A DNA stretch of 25,045 nt from an uncultured Armatimonadota bacterium (GTDB lineage: Bacteria > Armatimonadota > UBA5829 > DTJY01): assembly GCA_937875395.1 (NCBI GenBank), contig CALNCU010000041.1, positions 1 through 25,045 of the forward strand, given 5' to 3'. Positions within the stretch are counted from its first letter, which is position 1. The number at the start of each line of letters is the position of its first letter. A program made the translations under genes and the position numbers. Of the stretch, positions 13,973-20,947 are shown piece by piece. Below the pieces are notes generated by a model, which did not search any database, was not told the origin of the DNA, and was given only the letters and a program-made list of their open reading frames with translations.

Positions 13973-15120
13973 AGAAGAGACCGGTATGGATGCTGGCCCT
14001 ACCCATAGTTGCATTAGTCTCGCTTGCGGGGGGTGTGCTGCTGCATCCCGGTCTTACTAATCCTCCTATCCGCCGCGCAAACAGCGAATCCATAGTTGTG
14101 CAATGGAAACGCCGGGCGGATCACCCCGTCTGCATCACCATGTCACCTAAAGGATCAAGCTTTGCCACGGTAGGCCGGGACGGCACAGTCTCCTTCTATA
14201 ACAAAGACGGCCGGGAGCTGTGGAAGCGGCGAGTGGCAGGCGCAAACAATGCGCTCATCGCCAAAAACGGGCAGAGCGTGCTTGTCTACTCCAAGCTGAA
14301 CCCCCTCTACCAGACGGTCTCATTCTTCCTTGGAAACGGCCGCCTGCTCTGGAAGCACCATGTAGACGGAGGCGTCTGGTGCGGCGCAGTCTCCCCGGAC
14401 GGCACCAGGGTTGCGGTAACAACTGGAAAACGCTACATCTATGTCTACCGGCCAGACCCGCGGCGCCCAAAGTTCAAACGCTGGCAGCTTGAAGGCATAG
14501 GTCACAGCGTGGCGTTCAGCCCAAACAACCGCCGGCTTATGATAGGTACCTGGCAGGAATCCCAACTTGCCTGCTACAATACAGACGGCACCTTCCAATG
14601 GAAAACCCAGCACAACACAGAGAACCAGTACAACCTTCAGGCAAGCGCAGACGGGGCAACCATTATGGGCATCCTCCCCGGCAAGCAATCTAACCCGGAG
14701 ATAGAGCTGGGCCTGTGGAACTCCGAAGGCGAGCAGCTTTGGGCGCGCAAAATTAACGGCTTTGATGGACGCGCGCTTGTATCCCCCACCAGCCAGTACG
14801 TGGCCGCAAGCTTTGCAACCGCCCTTCCCGGCGATTCCAACATGATAGAACGCAAAGTTGCAGTCTACAAAAACAATGGAGATTTGCTCTGGGAGAAGGG
14901 CGGGCTCTTCTTTGGGCCAAGACTGGTGGCACTCTCCCCCACCGGCTCGTCCGTAATCTGCTGGGATGGGGCAAACTCCCTCTATAACATAAACAGCAAG
15001 GGTAAAATGCTCTCAAAGATGAAGTTTGGCGGCGTGATAGATAAAATAGTCACCTCAGAAGACGGCCACATAATACTTGTCTACTGCAAAGGCTGGCTCT
15101 ACGCCCTTCATGTAGGATAA
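13966..15120 (+). CDS. Membrane-anchored beta-propeller (WD40/PQQ-like) protein
   Basis: 384 residues. Residues 7-27 form a signal or anchor segment (VWMLALPIVALVSLAGGVLL) after a basic start. The rest is a series of about seven 40-50-residue repeats with the pattern 'SPxGxxxAVxxxxGxxxxYxxDGxLLWK': for example MSPKGSSFATVGRDGTVSFY, VSPDGTRVAVTTGKRYIYVY, FSPNNRRLMIGTW and LSPTGSSVICWDG, each followed by GELWKR, RLLWKH, TFQWKT, EQLWAR or DLLWEK. This is typical of a beta-propeller domain outside the cytoplasm, with no enzymatic motif. Start ATG overlaps the pdxT stop (ATGCTGA) and has GGAGG about 7 nt upstream, so it is translationally coupled to pdxT. Function is unknown. Confidence 0.85.
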   Translation: MLKKRPVWMLALPIVALVSLAGGVLLHPGLTNPPIRRANSESIVVQWKRRADHPVCITMSPKGSSFATVGRDGTVSFYNKDGRELWKRRVAGANNALIAKNGQSVLVYSKLNPLYQTVSFFLGNGRLLWKHHVDGGVWCGAVSPDGTRVAVTTGKRYIYVYRPDPRRPKFKRWQLEGIGHSVAFSPNNRRLMIGTWQESQLACYNTDGTFQWKTQHNTENQYNLQASADGATIMGILPGKQSNPEIELGLWNSEGEQLWARKINGFDGRALVSPTSQYVAASFATALPGDSNMIERKVAVYKNNGDLLWEKGGLFFGPRLVALSPTGSSVICWDGANSLYNINSKGKMLSKMKFGGVIDKIVTSEDGHIILVYCKGWLYALHVG

Positions 15121-15168
15121 TCCGCTATCCTCCCCAACCGCAGGCACAGCAAATCAGAACCATATTTA

Positions 15169-15312
15169 TCTGTTAACTTAAATTTGCGCATTCAGGCGTA
15201 AGCCTCCCTTGCAAAGCACTCTGCAGCCTAAGTATCATCCCAGAGTGCCAACGAAGCTTTGCAATGGGGTTCTGGCACCTAACTTAATGGCAGATACATC
15301 CATAAAACCCCA
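15169..15312. repeat. Intergenic repeat element, copy 1 (of 2)
   Basis: Collinear with 24803-~24946. Shared blocks in the same order and at nearly the same offsets are TCTGTWAACTTAAATTTGC (offset 0), TTCA (22), CTCTGC (50 and 52), AAGTATC (61 and 63), GCTTTG (87 and 92), GGCACCT (105 and 103) and a looser match around 124-144. Inside this copy TTGCAAAGC (15209-15217) and GCTTTGCAA (15256-15264), and CACTCTG (15217-15223) and CAGAGTG (15241-15247), form a long imperfect hairpin. Boundaries are approximate. Confidence 0.6.
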
Positions 15313-15371
15313 AGTTATGCGTAAAACAGTAACTTTTTGCATAATTGTTAAACTTTTTTTTAAAAAGTAAG

Positions 15372-15400
15372 TTGCAAAAAAATACACTAGAGGTTATGCT
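15372..15400 (+). promoter_or_regulatory. Possible promoter of the ATP synthase operon
   Basis: TTGCAA (15372-15377), a 17-nt spacer and TATGCT (15395-15400), four of six matches in each hexamer. It follows an A/T-tract region that could act as an UP element. It is the best candidate upstream of the operon, but not strong. Confidence 0.45.
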
Positions 15401-15518
15401 ATATATGTAGCCTATGCTTGCTGCTTACTGCGACACGCGGAATTGGCGCATGGCCGCGCATCGGGAACAAGGTTCTGTCAACAGAGGCAGTTCTTCATTT
15501 CTCCAGGAGATGGCAAAG

Positions 15519-15740
15519 ATGCGTAATGACCAGGGCAAGTGGATAAAGGCCATGGGGCAGGCAAGCACCGTGGGTCTGGTACTTGTACTCTCCATAGCTA
15601 TAGGCTATTTCTTCGGTAGCTGGCTTGATTCCAAGTTTGGAACCGGCCCGTGGCTCATGCTTGTGTTTACACTCATGGGTACGGCAGCCGGGTTTATCGA
15701 AGTAATCCGTATTGTTTCCAATCTATCCAAGGATGAATAA
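15519..15740 (+). CDS. atpZ: AtpZ/AtpI-like small membrane protein of the ATP synthase operon
   Basis: A 73-residue protein with two membrane segments (about 16-35, STVGLVLVLSIAIGYFFGSW, and 43-64, PWLMLVFTLMGTAAGFIEVI) joined by a short Asp/Lys loop, the pattern of AtpZ proteins. Family members are proposed to take part in Mg2+/Ca2+ uptake or ATP synthase assembly. I chose ATG 15519 because AGGAG lies 9 nt upstream (15505-15509); ATG 15510 is too close to it, and the ATG at 15414 lacks a site. It is the first gene of the operon and ends 2 nt before the next start. Confidence 0.8.
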   Translation: MRNDQGKWIKAMGQASTVGLVLVLSIAIGYFFGSWLDSKFGTGPWLMLVFTLMGTAAGFIEVIRIVSNLSKDE

Positions 15741-15742
15741 GC

Positions 15743-16165
15743 TTGGAACCGGATTTCGTTAAAAAAATATACAAATCGGTGATTTTGCTATGGGGTCTGG
15801 CTTTGGTATGGTGCCTGGCCCTCTGGAAACTGTGGCTGGCAGTTAGTTTGACGCTTGGAATGGCCCTTGGAACCGCCATTCTGGCGTCTTTTGCCTACAT
15901 TATTCCAAGAATAATTGTTCCGGGCGCAGTGAAATCACGCAAATCGTTAATAAAATATGCAATCCTGAAATATCTGCTTATTGCAGTCCTGCTATTCTTC
16001 CTTGTACGGTGGAAGCAGGTGAGTCTTTTAGGCTTTTGCGGCGGAATAGTGCTGGTACATGCGGCTATTCTGGCAAAGTTTGCCGGCGCCTATATGGTGG
16101 AACGCCGGAAAAAACAAAAAGTATGCCCCGGCGGCGGGGCGGCTACGGGCACGGAGGAGAGTTAG
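15743..16165 (+). CDS. atpI: ATP synthase protein I (AtpI)
   Basis: 140 residues with four hydrophobic segments (near 12-28, 30-54, 70-88 and 94-115), a Lys/Arg-rich tail (VERRKKQK) and a Gly-rich end. This topology and the position before the a-subunit gene are typical of AtpI, an assembly factor for the c-ring rather than a permanent subunit. The sequence is poorly conserved in the family, so position carries much of the call. Start is TTG (15743-15745) with AAGGATG upstream; no ATG alternative preserves the first helix. Confidence 0.75.
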   Translation: MEPDFVKKIYKSVILLWGLALVWCLALWKLWLAVSLTLGMALGTAILASFAYIIPRIIVPGAVKSRKSLIKYAILKYLLIAVLLFFLVRWKQVSLLGFCGGIVLVHAAILAKFAGAYMVERRKKQKVCPGGGAATGTEES

Positions 16166-16167
16166 AG

Positions 16168-16839
16168 TTGGAACACGAAGCCAGTCCATGGGTTTTTTTT
16201 GGCATGGCAATGTTTGTGGCGGCAGTGCTTGCGCTGGTATCCATACTATCCACGCGCCATCTGCGAAAGATCCCCATAACCCGCATGCAAAACCTGCTGG
16301 AACTTTCCGTATCCGCCCTAAAAAATTATACCGTAAGCATAATAGGCCCGGGCGGGGAGAAGCATACTTCCTTTATAGGCACTCTTTTTATATACATCCT
16401 GTGCATGAACCTGTTGGGGCTTATCCCGGCGTTTAAATCTCCCACAAGCAATCTTACGATTACGGCATCGCTTGCAATAGTGGTTTTCATCTACTACAAC
16501 TATGCCGGAATTCGTGCAACAGGGCTTAAGGCCTGGTGGAAGCACCTTATGGGCGAACCCGTATGGCTCTTCCCCCTCATGCTGCCCATCCATATTATAG
16601 GCGAGCTTGCGCGGCCCCTCTCTCTTGCCGTTCGTCTTTACGGCAACATCTTTGGAGAGGAGACCGTTATTGCCATCCTTGCCGCCATGTCTTTTATAGT
16701 TATCCCGCACGTAATTGCAGTGCCGTACCAGCTGCCTTTAATGATCTTCGGCGTGTTTACGGCGTTTGTCCAGGCGCTGGTATTCTCAAGCCTGGCTGCA
16801 ATATACATAGGGTTGGCCGTAGCAAATCACGAACACTGA
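16168..16839 (+). CDS. atpB: F-type ATP synthase subunit a
   Basis: 223 residues with five or six membrane helices. Subunit a forms the ion half-channels at the rotor. The essential arginine is R156 in LARPLSLAVRLYGNIFGEE (given here as SLAVRLYGN); helix residues LMLPIHIIGELARP precede it and VPYQLPLMIFGVFTAFVQALVF follows, as expected. The frame is open further upstream to 16009, but that part overlaps atpI and has the wrong composition. TTG 16168 with GGAGGAG 8 nt upstream is the likely start, giving MEHEASPWVFF. It follows atpI after 2 nt and precedes atpE by 43 nt. Confidence 0.93.
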   Translation: MEHEASPWVFFGMAMFVAAVLALVSILSTRHLRKIPITRMQNLLELSVSALKNYTVSIIGPGGEKHTSFIGTLFIYILCMNLLGLIPAFKSPTSNLTITASLAIVVFIYYNYAGIRATGLKAWWKHLMGEPVWLFPLMLPIHIIGELARPLSLAVRLYGNIFGEETVIAILAAMSFIVIPHVIAVPYQLPLMIFGVFTAFVQALVFSSLAAIYIGLAVANHEH

Positions 16840-16882
16840 TATTCAGACTGCTATGCAGTTTTTTACGAAGGGAGGCATCAAC

Positions 16883-17146
16883 ATGGGTTATCTGATGATT
16901 CTGGCGCTTGTGGCAGGCATAGGAGTGCCGATTGCTGCATTTGGAGGAGCGTTGGGACAGGGCAAAGCCGCCGCCGCTGCGCTGGACGGCATCGCCCGGC
17001 AGCCGGAAGCAGCCGGCAAGATTCAGACCGCTATGATTATAGGCCTGGCGCTTATAGAGTCGCTTGTAATCTACGCGCTTCTGACATTCTTCCTGCTTAT
17101 TGGAAGGCTGCCGGCAACAGACCAGATTCTTAACCTGATAAAGTAA
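16883..17146 (+). CDS. atpE: F-type ATP synthase subunit c (rotor ring)
   Basis: An 87-residue proteolipid with two helices (about 3-30 and 49-75) and the conserved polar loop ARQPEAAGK (38-46). The ion-binding carboxylate is E59 in LIESLVIY. Q26 (GALGQG), S60 and Y64 are also present, the positions equivalent to Q32, E65, S66 and Y70 of the sodium-binding Ilyobacter c subunit; T67 is replaced by Leu. ATG 16883 is preceded by GGGAGG about 8 nt upstream, whereas an upstream ATG at 16853 lacks a site. Subunits assemble as a ring of usually 8-15 copies, and the following hairpins may help set the high expression needed. Confidence 0.95.
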   Translation: MGYLMILALVAGIGVPIAAFGGALGQGKAAAAALDGIARQPEAAGKIQTAMIIGLALIESLVIYALLTFFLLIGRLPATDQILNLIK

Positions 17147-17153
17147 ATCAGGC

Positions 17154-17169
17154 GCCTGCTTCGGCAGGC
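17154..17169 (+). other. UUCG-tetraloop hairpin after atpE
   Basis: GCCTGC (17154-17159), loop TTCG, GCAGGC (17164-17169): a perfect and very stable stem just after the atpE stop. No T run follows. It is likely an RNA 3'-end stabiliser for the c-subunit message. Confidence 0.6.
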
Positions 17170-17180
17170 CGTATCGCTTG

Positions 17181-17230
17181 GCAGCATGGCGGCAGTTGCC
17201 GGTAAAAATCCATCGGCAACTGTCCGCTGC
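17181..17230 (+). other. Long hairpin in the atpE-atpF gap
   Basis: CAGTTGCCG (17193-17201) pairs with CGGCAACTG (17214-17222) over 9 bp around a 12-nt loop; outside it GCGG pairs with CCGC across one bulged T, and GCA with TGC at the base. It is followed by further pairings at 17277-17340 (GCCACAG/CTGTGGC and TTTGCC/GGCAAA, mutually exclusive). The whole 194-nt gap appears structured and non-coding. Confidence 0.55.
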
Positions 17231-17367
17231 TCCGGCAGACCCCGGATGATAGAACCGGTTTTGCGCGTTATATTTGCAGTTTGCCAATACCAGCCACAGA
17301 AAGACCGTCTTAACAGATTCTTCGCTGTGGCAAAGCACTGATGTGCATTTGGAGGCACCATTACCAA

Positions 17368-17853
17368 ATGGAAGGTTTTATAGATTTTAACACCCTGCCC
17401 GCCATGATTGCGGGGTTCATAATACTCTGGATGATACTTGCCCGTTATCTGTTCAGGCCCGTCATAGACCTGCTGGATAACCGCCAGGAGGATATAAAAT
17501 CAACATATAATGCCGCCGCTGCCACCAGGATGGAGGCAGACCGGCTGAAAACCCAGCTTGACGAACGGCTTTCAACCATTGAGGCAGAATCCCGCGCCCG
17601 CGTGCAGCAGGCCATAAAAGATGCTCAAAAGGCAAAGGACGAGATTCTGGAAGAGGCCCGCACAAAAGCGGAAGAAGCCCTTAAAAAAGGCCGGGATGAT
17701 CTTGCGCGTGAAAGAGAAAAGACCCTGGTCTCCCTTAGAGAAGATGTGGTAAACCTTTCGCTCTCCGCTGCCGAAAAGCTTATAGGCGAATCCCTTGACG
17801 GCAGCAAGCACCGCAAGCTGGTAAGCGATTTTGTAGACAGGATAGGCAGCTGA
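17368..17853 (+). CDS. atpF: F-type ATP synthase subunit b
   Basis: 161 residues: one N-terminal membrane helix (about 8-28, TLPAMIAGFIILWMILARYL) then a long amphipathic coiled coil (about 35-155) rich in Ala, Glu, Lys and Arg, ending in SLSAAEKLIGESLDGSKHRKL as is usual for subunit b. It forms the peripheral stalk holding alpha and beta still. ATG 17368 is chosen because TTGGAGG (17349-17355) precedes it, at a rather long 12 nt, and the membrane helix then has normal spacing from the N-terminus; ATG 17341 would place the site inside the gene. There is only one b-type gene. It ends 2 nt before atpH. Confidence 0.93.
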   Translation: MEGFIDFNTLPAMIAGFIILWMILARYLFRPVIDLLDNRQEDIKSTYNAAAATRMEADRLKTQLDERLSTIEAESRARVQQAIKDAQKAKDEILEEARTKAEEALKKGRDDLAREREKTLVSLREDVVNLSLSAAEKLIGESLDGSKHRKLVSDFVDRIGS

Positions 17854-17855
17854 AG

Positions 17856-18401
17856 ATGAGCGCAACCACCCTTGCCAGAAGATATGCAGGAGCCCTTTTT
17901 GGAATAGCTGAGAAGGCAAATATAGTAGACAAGGCACAGAGTGATCTAAAGCTCATCACCTCATCGCTTTGTGCCATGCCGGATCTGCGCCAGACAGTTA
18001 TGCATCCACTTGTGCCGCCGGTCCAAAAGAGAAGCATCATAGATAAGGTTTACACCGGCAAGATAGATGATATCACCCTGCGCTTCCTCTACCTTCTTTT
18101 AGATAAACGCCGTGAAGGTATAATTGAGGAGATTGAAAAAGAGTTTATCAGCCTGGCAAACAGCTCCCGCGGGATAGTGACCGCAAAAGTATTAAGCGCC
18201 GTCCCCCTCTTAAAAAAAGAAGAGGCTGCGCTTACATCAAAGCTCTCTGCCTGCACCGGCAAAACAGTACAACTTGAACTATCCGTTGACCCGTCGCTTA
18301 TAGGCGGGCTCACCGTATGCATAGGCAACAACGTTATAGACGGAAGCATAAAAGGCCACCTTGCATCACTAAAGAATAAGATGCTGGGGCAGGATAAATA
18401 A
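17856..18401 (+). CDS. atpH: F-type ATP synthase subunit delta
   Basis: 181 residues, the usual length. The N-terminal six-helix bundle (LARRYAGALFGIAEK at 6-20 is the classic start) binds the top of the alpha3-beta3 head, and the C-terminal part (DPSLIGGLTVCIGNNVIDGSIKGHL, about 149-173) is the conserved OSCP/delta signature, here given as LIGGLTVCIGN. It links the head to the peripheral stalk. GATGAGC around the start overlaps the region just after the atpF stop, indicating tight coupling. Confidence 0.94.
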   Translation: MSATTLARRYAGALFGIAEKANIVDKAQSDLKLITSSLCAMPDLRQTVMHPLVPPVQKRSIIDKVYTGKIDDITLRFLYLLLDKRREGIIEEIEKEFISLANSSRGIVTAKVLSAVPLLKKEEAALTSKLSACTGKTVQLELSVDPSLIGGLTVCIGNNVIDGSIKGHLASLKNKMLGQDK

Positions 18402-18412
18402 ACATATACACC

Positions 18413-18432
18413 CAGGCGGCAGAGCCCGCCTG
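18413..18432 (+). other. Hairpin between atpH and atpA
   Basis: CAGGCGG (18413-18419) pairs with CCGCCTG (18426-18432) around a 6-nt loop. No T run follows, so it is probably an internal RNA stability element. Confidence 0.5.
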
Positions 18433-18460
18433 CATAAACAAGATCGGAGTGACAGACCGA

Positions 18461-19990
18461 ATGTCTACATCAAGCATCAGGCCTGAAGAAGTTACGTCCA
18501 TTCTGGAACAGGAACTCTCCTCCTACGGCAAAGAGCTGAAGGAAGTGGGCGTAGGTACCGTGCTCCAGGTGGGCGACGGCATAGCAAGGCTCTACGGGCT
18601 GCAAGACGTAATGGCCGGCGAACTTATAGAGTTTCAGAACGGCGTCTTTGGAATGGTATTGAACCTTGAAGAAGACAATGTAGGCTGCATAGTTCTAGGC
18701 TCGGACGTAGAGATACATGAAGGGGATACGGCAAAAAGAACCGGCCGCATAGCATCCGTCCCGGCGGGAGACGCTCTGGTTGGGCGAGTAGTAAACGCGC
18801 TGGGCCAGTCCCTGGATGATAAAGGCCCCATTGTTACAGATAAATTTCGTTACATAGAGACACGCGCCCCCGGCGTGGCAGACCGCCAGCCGGTAAAAGA
18901 GCCTCTCCAGACCGGAATTAAGGCAATAGACAGCATGACCCCAATAGGCCGCGGACAGAGAGAGCTTATAATAGGCGACAGACAGACCGGAAAAACGGCC
19001 ATCATCCTGGATACCATAATAAACCAGAAGAACACAGATGTATACTGCATCTACGTGGCAATAGGGCAGAAGCTATCCACCGTTGCGCAGGTTGTGCGCA
19101 CCCTGGAATCCTTCGGCGCCATGGAGTACACAACGGTAGTCTCCGCCACCGCCGGAGACCCGGCCGCCCTGCAGTACCTGGCCCCGTACGCCGGCTGCGC
19201 CATAGGAGAAGAATTCAGGGACAACGGCAAACACGTGGTTGTCTTTTACGATGCCCTTTCAAAGCACGCGCAGGCCTACCGGGAGATATCATTGCTCCTG
19301 CGCCGCCCGCCCGGACGGGAGGCATACCCCGGCGACGTATTCTACCTGCATGCAAGGCTACTTGAGCGCGCGGCAAAGTTGAATGATGAGCTTGGCGGCG
19401 GTTCCCTTACTGCGCTCCCCGTAATAGAGACCCAGGCGGGCGATATATCCGCCTATATTCCCACAAACGTAATCTCTATTACAGATGGGCAGATCTTCCT
19501 GGAGACAGACCTGTTCTATGCAGGCGTACGTCCGGCCATTAACGTAGGCGTCTCCGTCTCCCGCGTGGGTGGGAGCGCCCAGATAAAGGCAATGAAACAG
19601 GTGGCGGGAAGGCTTAGAATAGACCTTGCCCGTTACCGGGAAGTACTCTCCTTTGCCCAGTTCTCAACAGATTTGGATAAAGCCACCCTGGCGCAGCTCA
19701 CAAAGGGCGCCCGGCTTACGGAAATCCTTAAGCAGCCCCAGTTTGAGCCCATGCCGGTAGAGGAAGAGGTTATGATCTTCTATGCCGGAAACGGCGGCTA
19801 CCTGGATGATCTTCCGGTTGAGCAGGTAAGGGATTTTGAGACAGAGTTCCTGCGTTTCATGCGAGATCATCACCCGGATGTAGGCAACCAGATACGGTCT
19901 GCCAAGACCCTCTCTTCAGATACCGAAGATATGCTTAAACGGGGCATTGAAGAGTTTAAGGCAAGATTTGTGGCAGCACAGAAGGCATAA
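18461..19990 (+). CDS. atpA: F-type ATP synthase subunit alpha
   Basis: 509 residues. The non-catalytic nucleotide-binding subunit of the F1 head; three copies alternate with beta. Visible are GDRQTGKT (Walker A, 172-179), the N-terminal beta-barrel (VGTVLQVGDGIARLYGL), the conserved PGREAYPGDVFYLHARLLERAAKL-type block, and SVSRVGGSAQIKAM, which carries the arginine finger acting on the beta site. ATG 18461 is chosen, with GGAG 11 nt upstream; GTG 18449 would add four residues and overlap that site. Length and conserved positions are standard. The stop is followed by atpG after 3 nt. Confidence 0.97.
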   Translation: MSTSSIRPEEVTSILEQELSSYGKELKEVGVGTVLQVGDGIARLYGLQDVMAGELIEFQNGVFGMVLNLEEDNVGCIVLGSDVEIHEGDTAKRTGRIASVPAGDALVGRVVNALGQSLDDKGPIVTDKFRYIETRAPGVADRQPVKEPLQTGIKAIDSMTPIGRGQRELIIGDRQTGKTAIILDTIINQKNTDVYCIYVAIGQKLSTVAQVVRTLESFGAMEYTTVVSATAGDPAALQYLAPYAGCAIGEEFRDNGKHVVVFYDALSKHAQAYREISLLLRRPPGREAYPGDVFYLHARLLERAAKLNDELGGGSLTALPVIETQAGDISAYIPTNVISITDGQIFLETDLFYAGVRPAINVGVSVSRVGGSAQIKAMKQVAGRLRIDLARYREVLSFAQFSTDLDKATLAQLTKGARLTEILKQPQFEPMPVEEEVMIFYAGNGGYLDDLPVEQVRDFETEFLRFMRDHHPDVGNQIRSAKTLSSDTEDMLKRGIEEFKARFVAAQKA

Positions 19991-19993
19991 ACT

Positions 19994-20851
19994 ATGGCTA
20001 CAATGCGTGATATCCGGCGGCGCATACGCACCGTCGGCAATATACAGCAGATAACAAATGCGCTTAAGATGGTGGCATCTGCGCAGGTACAGCGCGCCCA
20101 ATCAAAGGCGGCAGCTGCACGTCCCTATGCAGATAACATAGCGGCGGTTATGCGCAACCTGGCCGCCGCAGCGGAAGGACAGGTGGAACATCCCCTGCTT
20201 GCCGTGCGGGAGCCAAAAAACATAGGCCTGCTGGTTATAACATCAGATAAGGGAATGGCGGGAAGCTACAACACAAACGTTGTGCGCACCGTTATAGATA
20301 CGCTCCGGCCTTACAGCAAAGACCGGGTTAAACTGGTAATGCTGGGCAAAAAGGGACGCCTCTTCTTCTCAAGGCGCGGCTACAACGTGGTGGAAGGCTT
20401 CTCCATGCCGTCATCAGAAGTAACCTTTACAGATGCCCTGAATGTAAGCAACACCATTCGGCGGCTCTTTGAAGAGGCGCAGGTAGATGTTGTCTACGTG
20501 GTCTACACCAAATTTATCAGCATAGTCAAACACCTGGTAACCGTAGACCAAGTGCTCCCCGCCGCCGTAGACGCCGGCGAAGGCGTATCAAGCGAAGAGT
20601 ACCAGTTTGAGCCGGCGCCGGAGGTGCTGCTTGGGCACCTGCTCCCAAAATACGTAGACACGCAAATCTACCGGGCAATGGTGGAATCCCTTGCAAGCGA
20701 ACAGGGCGCCCGCATGACGGCCATGAGTTCCGCAACAGACAACGCCGCGGAAATGATAGAGAGGCTTACGCTGGACCTTAACCGGGCACGGCAGGCTGCC
20801 ATTACAAAAGAGCTGGCGGAGATTGTCTCCGGCGCCCAGGCATTAAAATAA
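19994..20851 (+). CDS. atpG: F-type ATP synthase subunit gamma
   Basis: 285 residues. The central rotor shaft. The N-terminal coiled-coil helix (MRDIRRRIRTVGNIQQITNA, 4-23) and the matching C-terminal helix (MSSATDNAAEMIERLTLDLN, then RARQAAITKELAEIVSGAQAL) are the strongly conserved parts that insert into the alpha-beta hexamer. The middle domain (LLVITSDKGMAGSYNTNVVR) is also typical. It starts 3 nt after the atpA stop, with a weak ribosome site (AGAAGGC). No chloroplast or cyanobacterial-type redox cysteine insertion is present. Confidence 0.96.
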   Translation: MATMRDIRRRIRTVGNIQQITNALKMVASAQVQRAQSKAAAARPYADNIAAVMRNLAAAAEGQVEHPLLAVREPKNIGLLVITSDKGMAGSYNTNVVRTVIDTLRPYSKDRVKLVMLGKKGRLFFSRRGYNVVEGFSMPSSEVTFTDALNVSNTIRRLFEEAQVDVVYVVYTKFISIVKHLVTVDQVLPAAVDAGEGVSSEEYQFEPAPEVLLGHLLPKYVDTQIYRAMVESLASEQGARMTAMSSATDNAAEMIERLTLDLNRARQAAITKELAEIVSGAQALK

Positions 20852-20862
20852 ACATTAATCAT

Positions 20863-20880
20863 GCCTGCCAGCGTGCAGGC
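20863..20880 (+). other. Hairpin between atpG and atpD
   Basis: GCCTGC (20863-20868) pairs with GCAGGC (20875-20880) around a 6-nt loop; its arms have the same sequence as those of the hairpin after atpE (17154-17169). A second set of pairings (ACACAG/CTGTGT and CGGA/TCCG) lies at about 20900-20936, just before the atpD ribosome site. No T run follows. Confidence 0.5.
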
Positions 20881-20947
20881 AACCGTTTAGATACAAAGAG
20901 ACACAGTAAACCGGAGGCGCATCCGGCCTCTGTGTTCTGGAGGAGAT

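Larger units (their letters stand above)
15121..15518. other. 398-nt intergenic region upstream of the ATP synthase operon
   Basis: No convincing gene. It holds the repeat copy at 15169-~15312, an A+T-rich stretch with the inverted repeat ACTTTTT/AAAAAGT (15352-15368), a possible promoter (15372-15400) and a leader of about 110 nt before the atpZ ribosome site. An upstream in-frame ATG at 15414 lacks a ribosome site and is not favoured. Confidence 0.6.

Noticed and set aside
15414..15518. N-terminal extension of AtpZ from ATG 15414
   Set aside because: No ribosome site, hydrophilic and unlike the family; it would begin only about 7 nt after the likely transcription start. ATG 15519 has AGGAG at good spacing.
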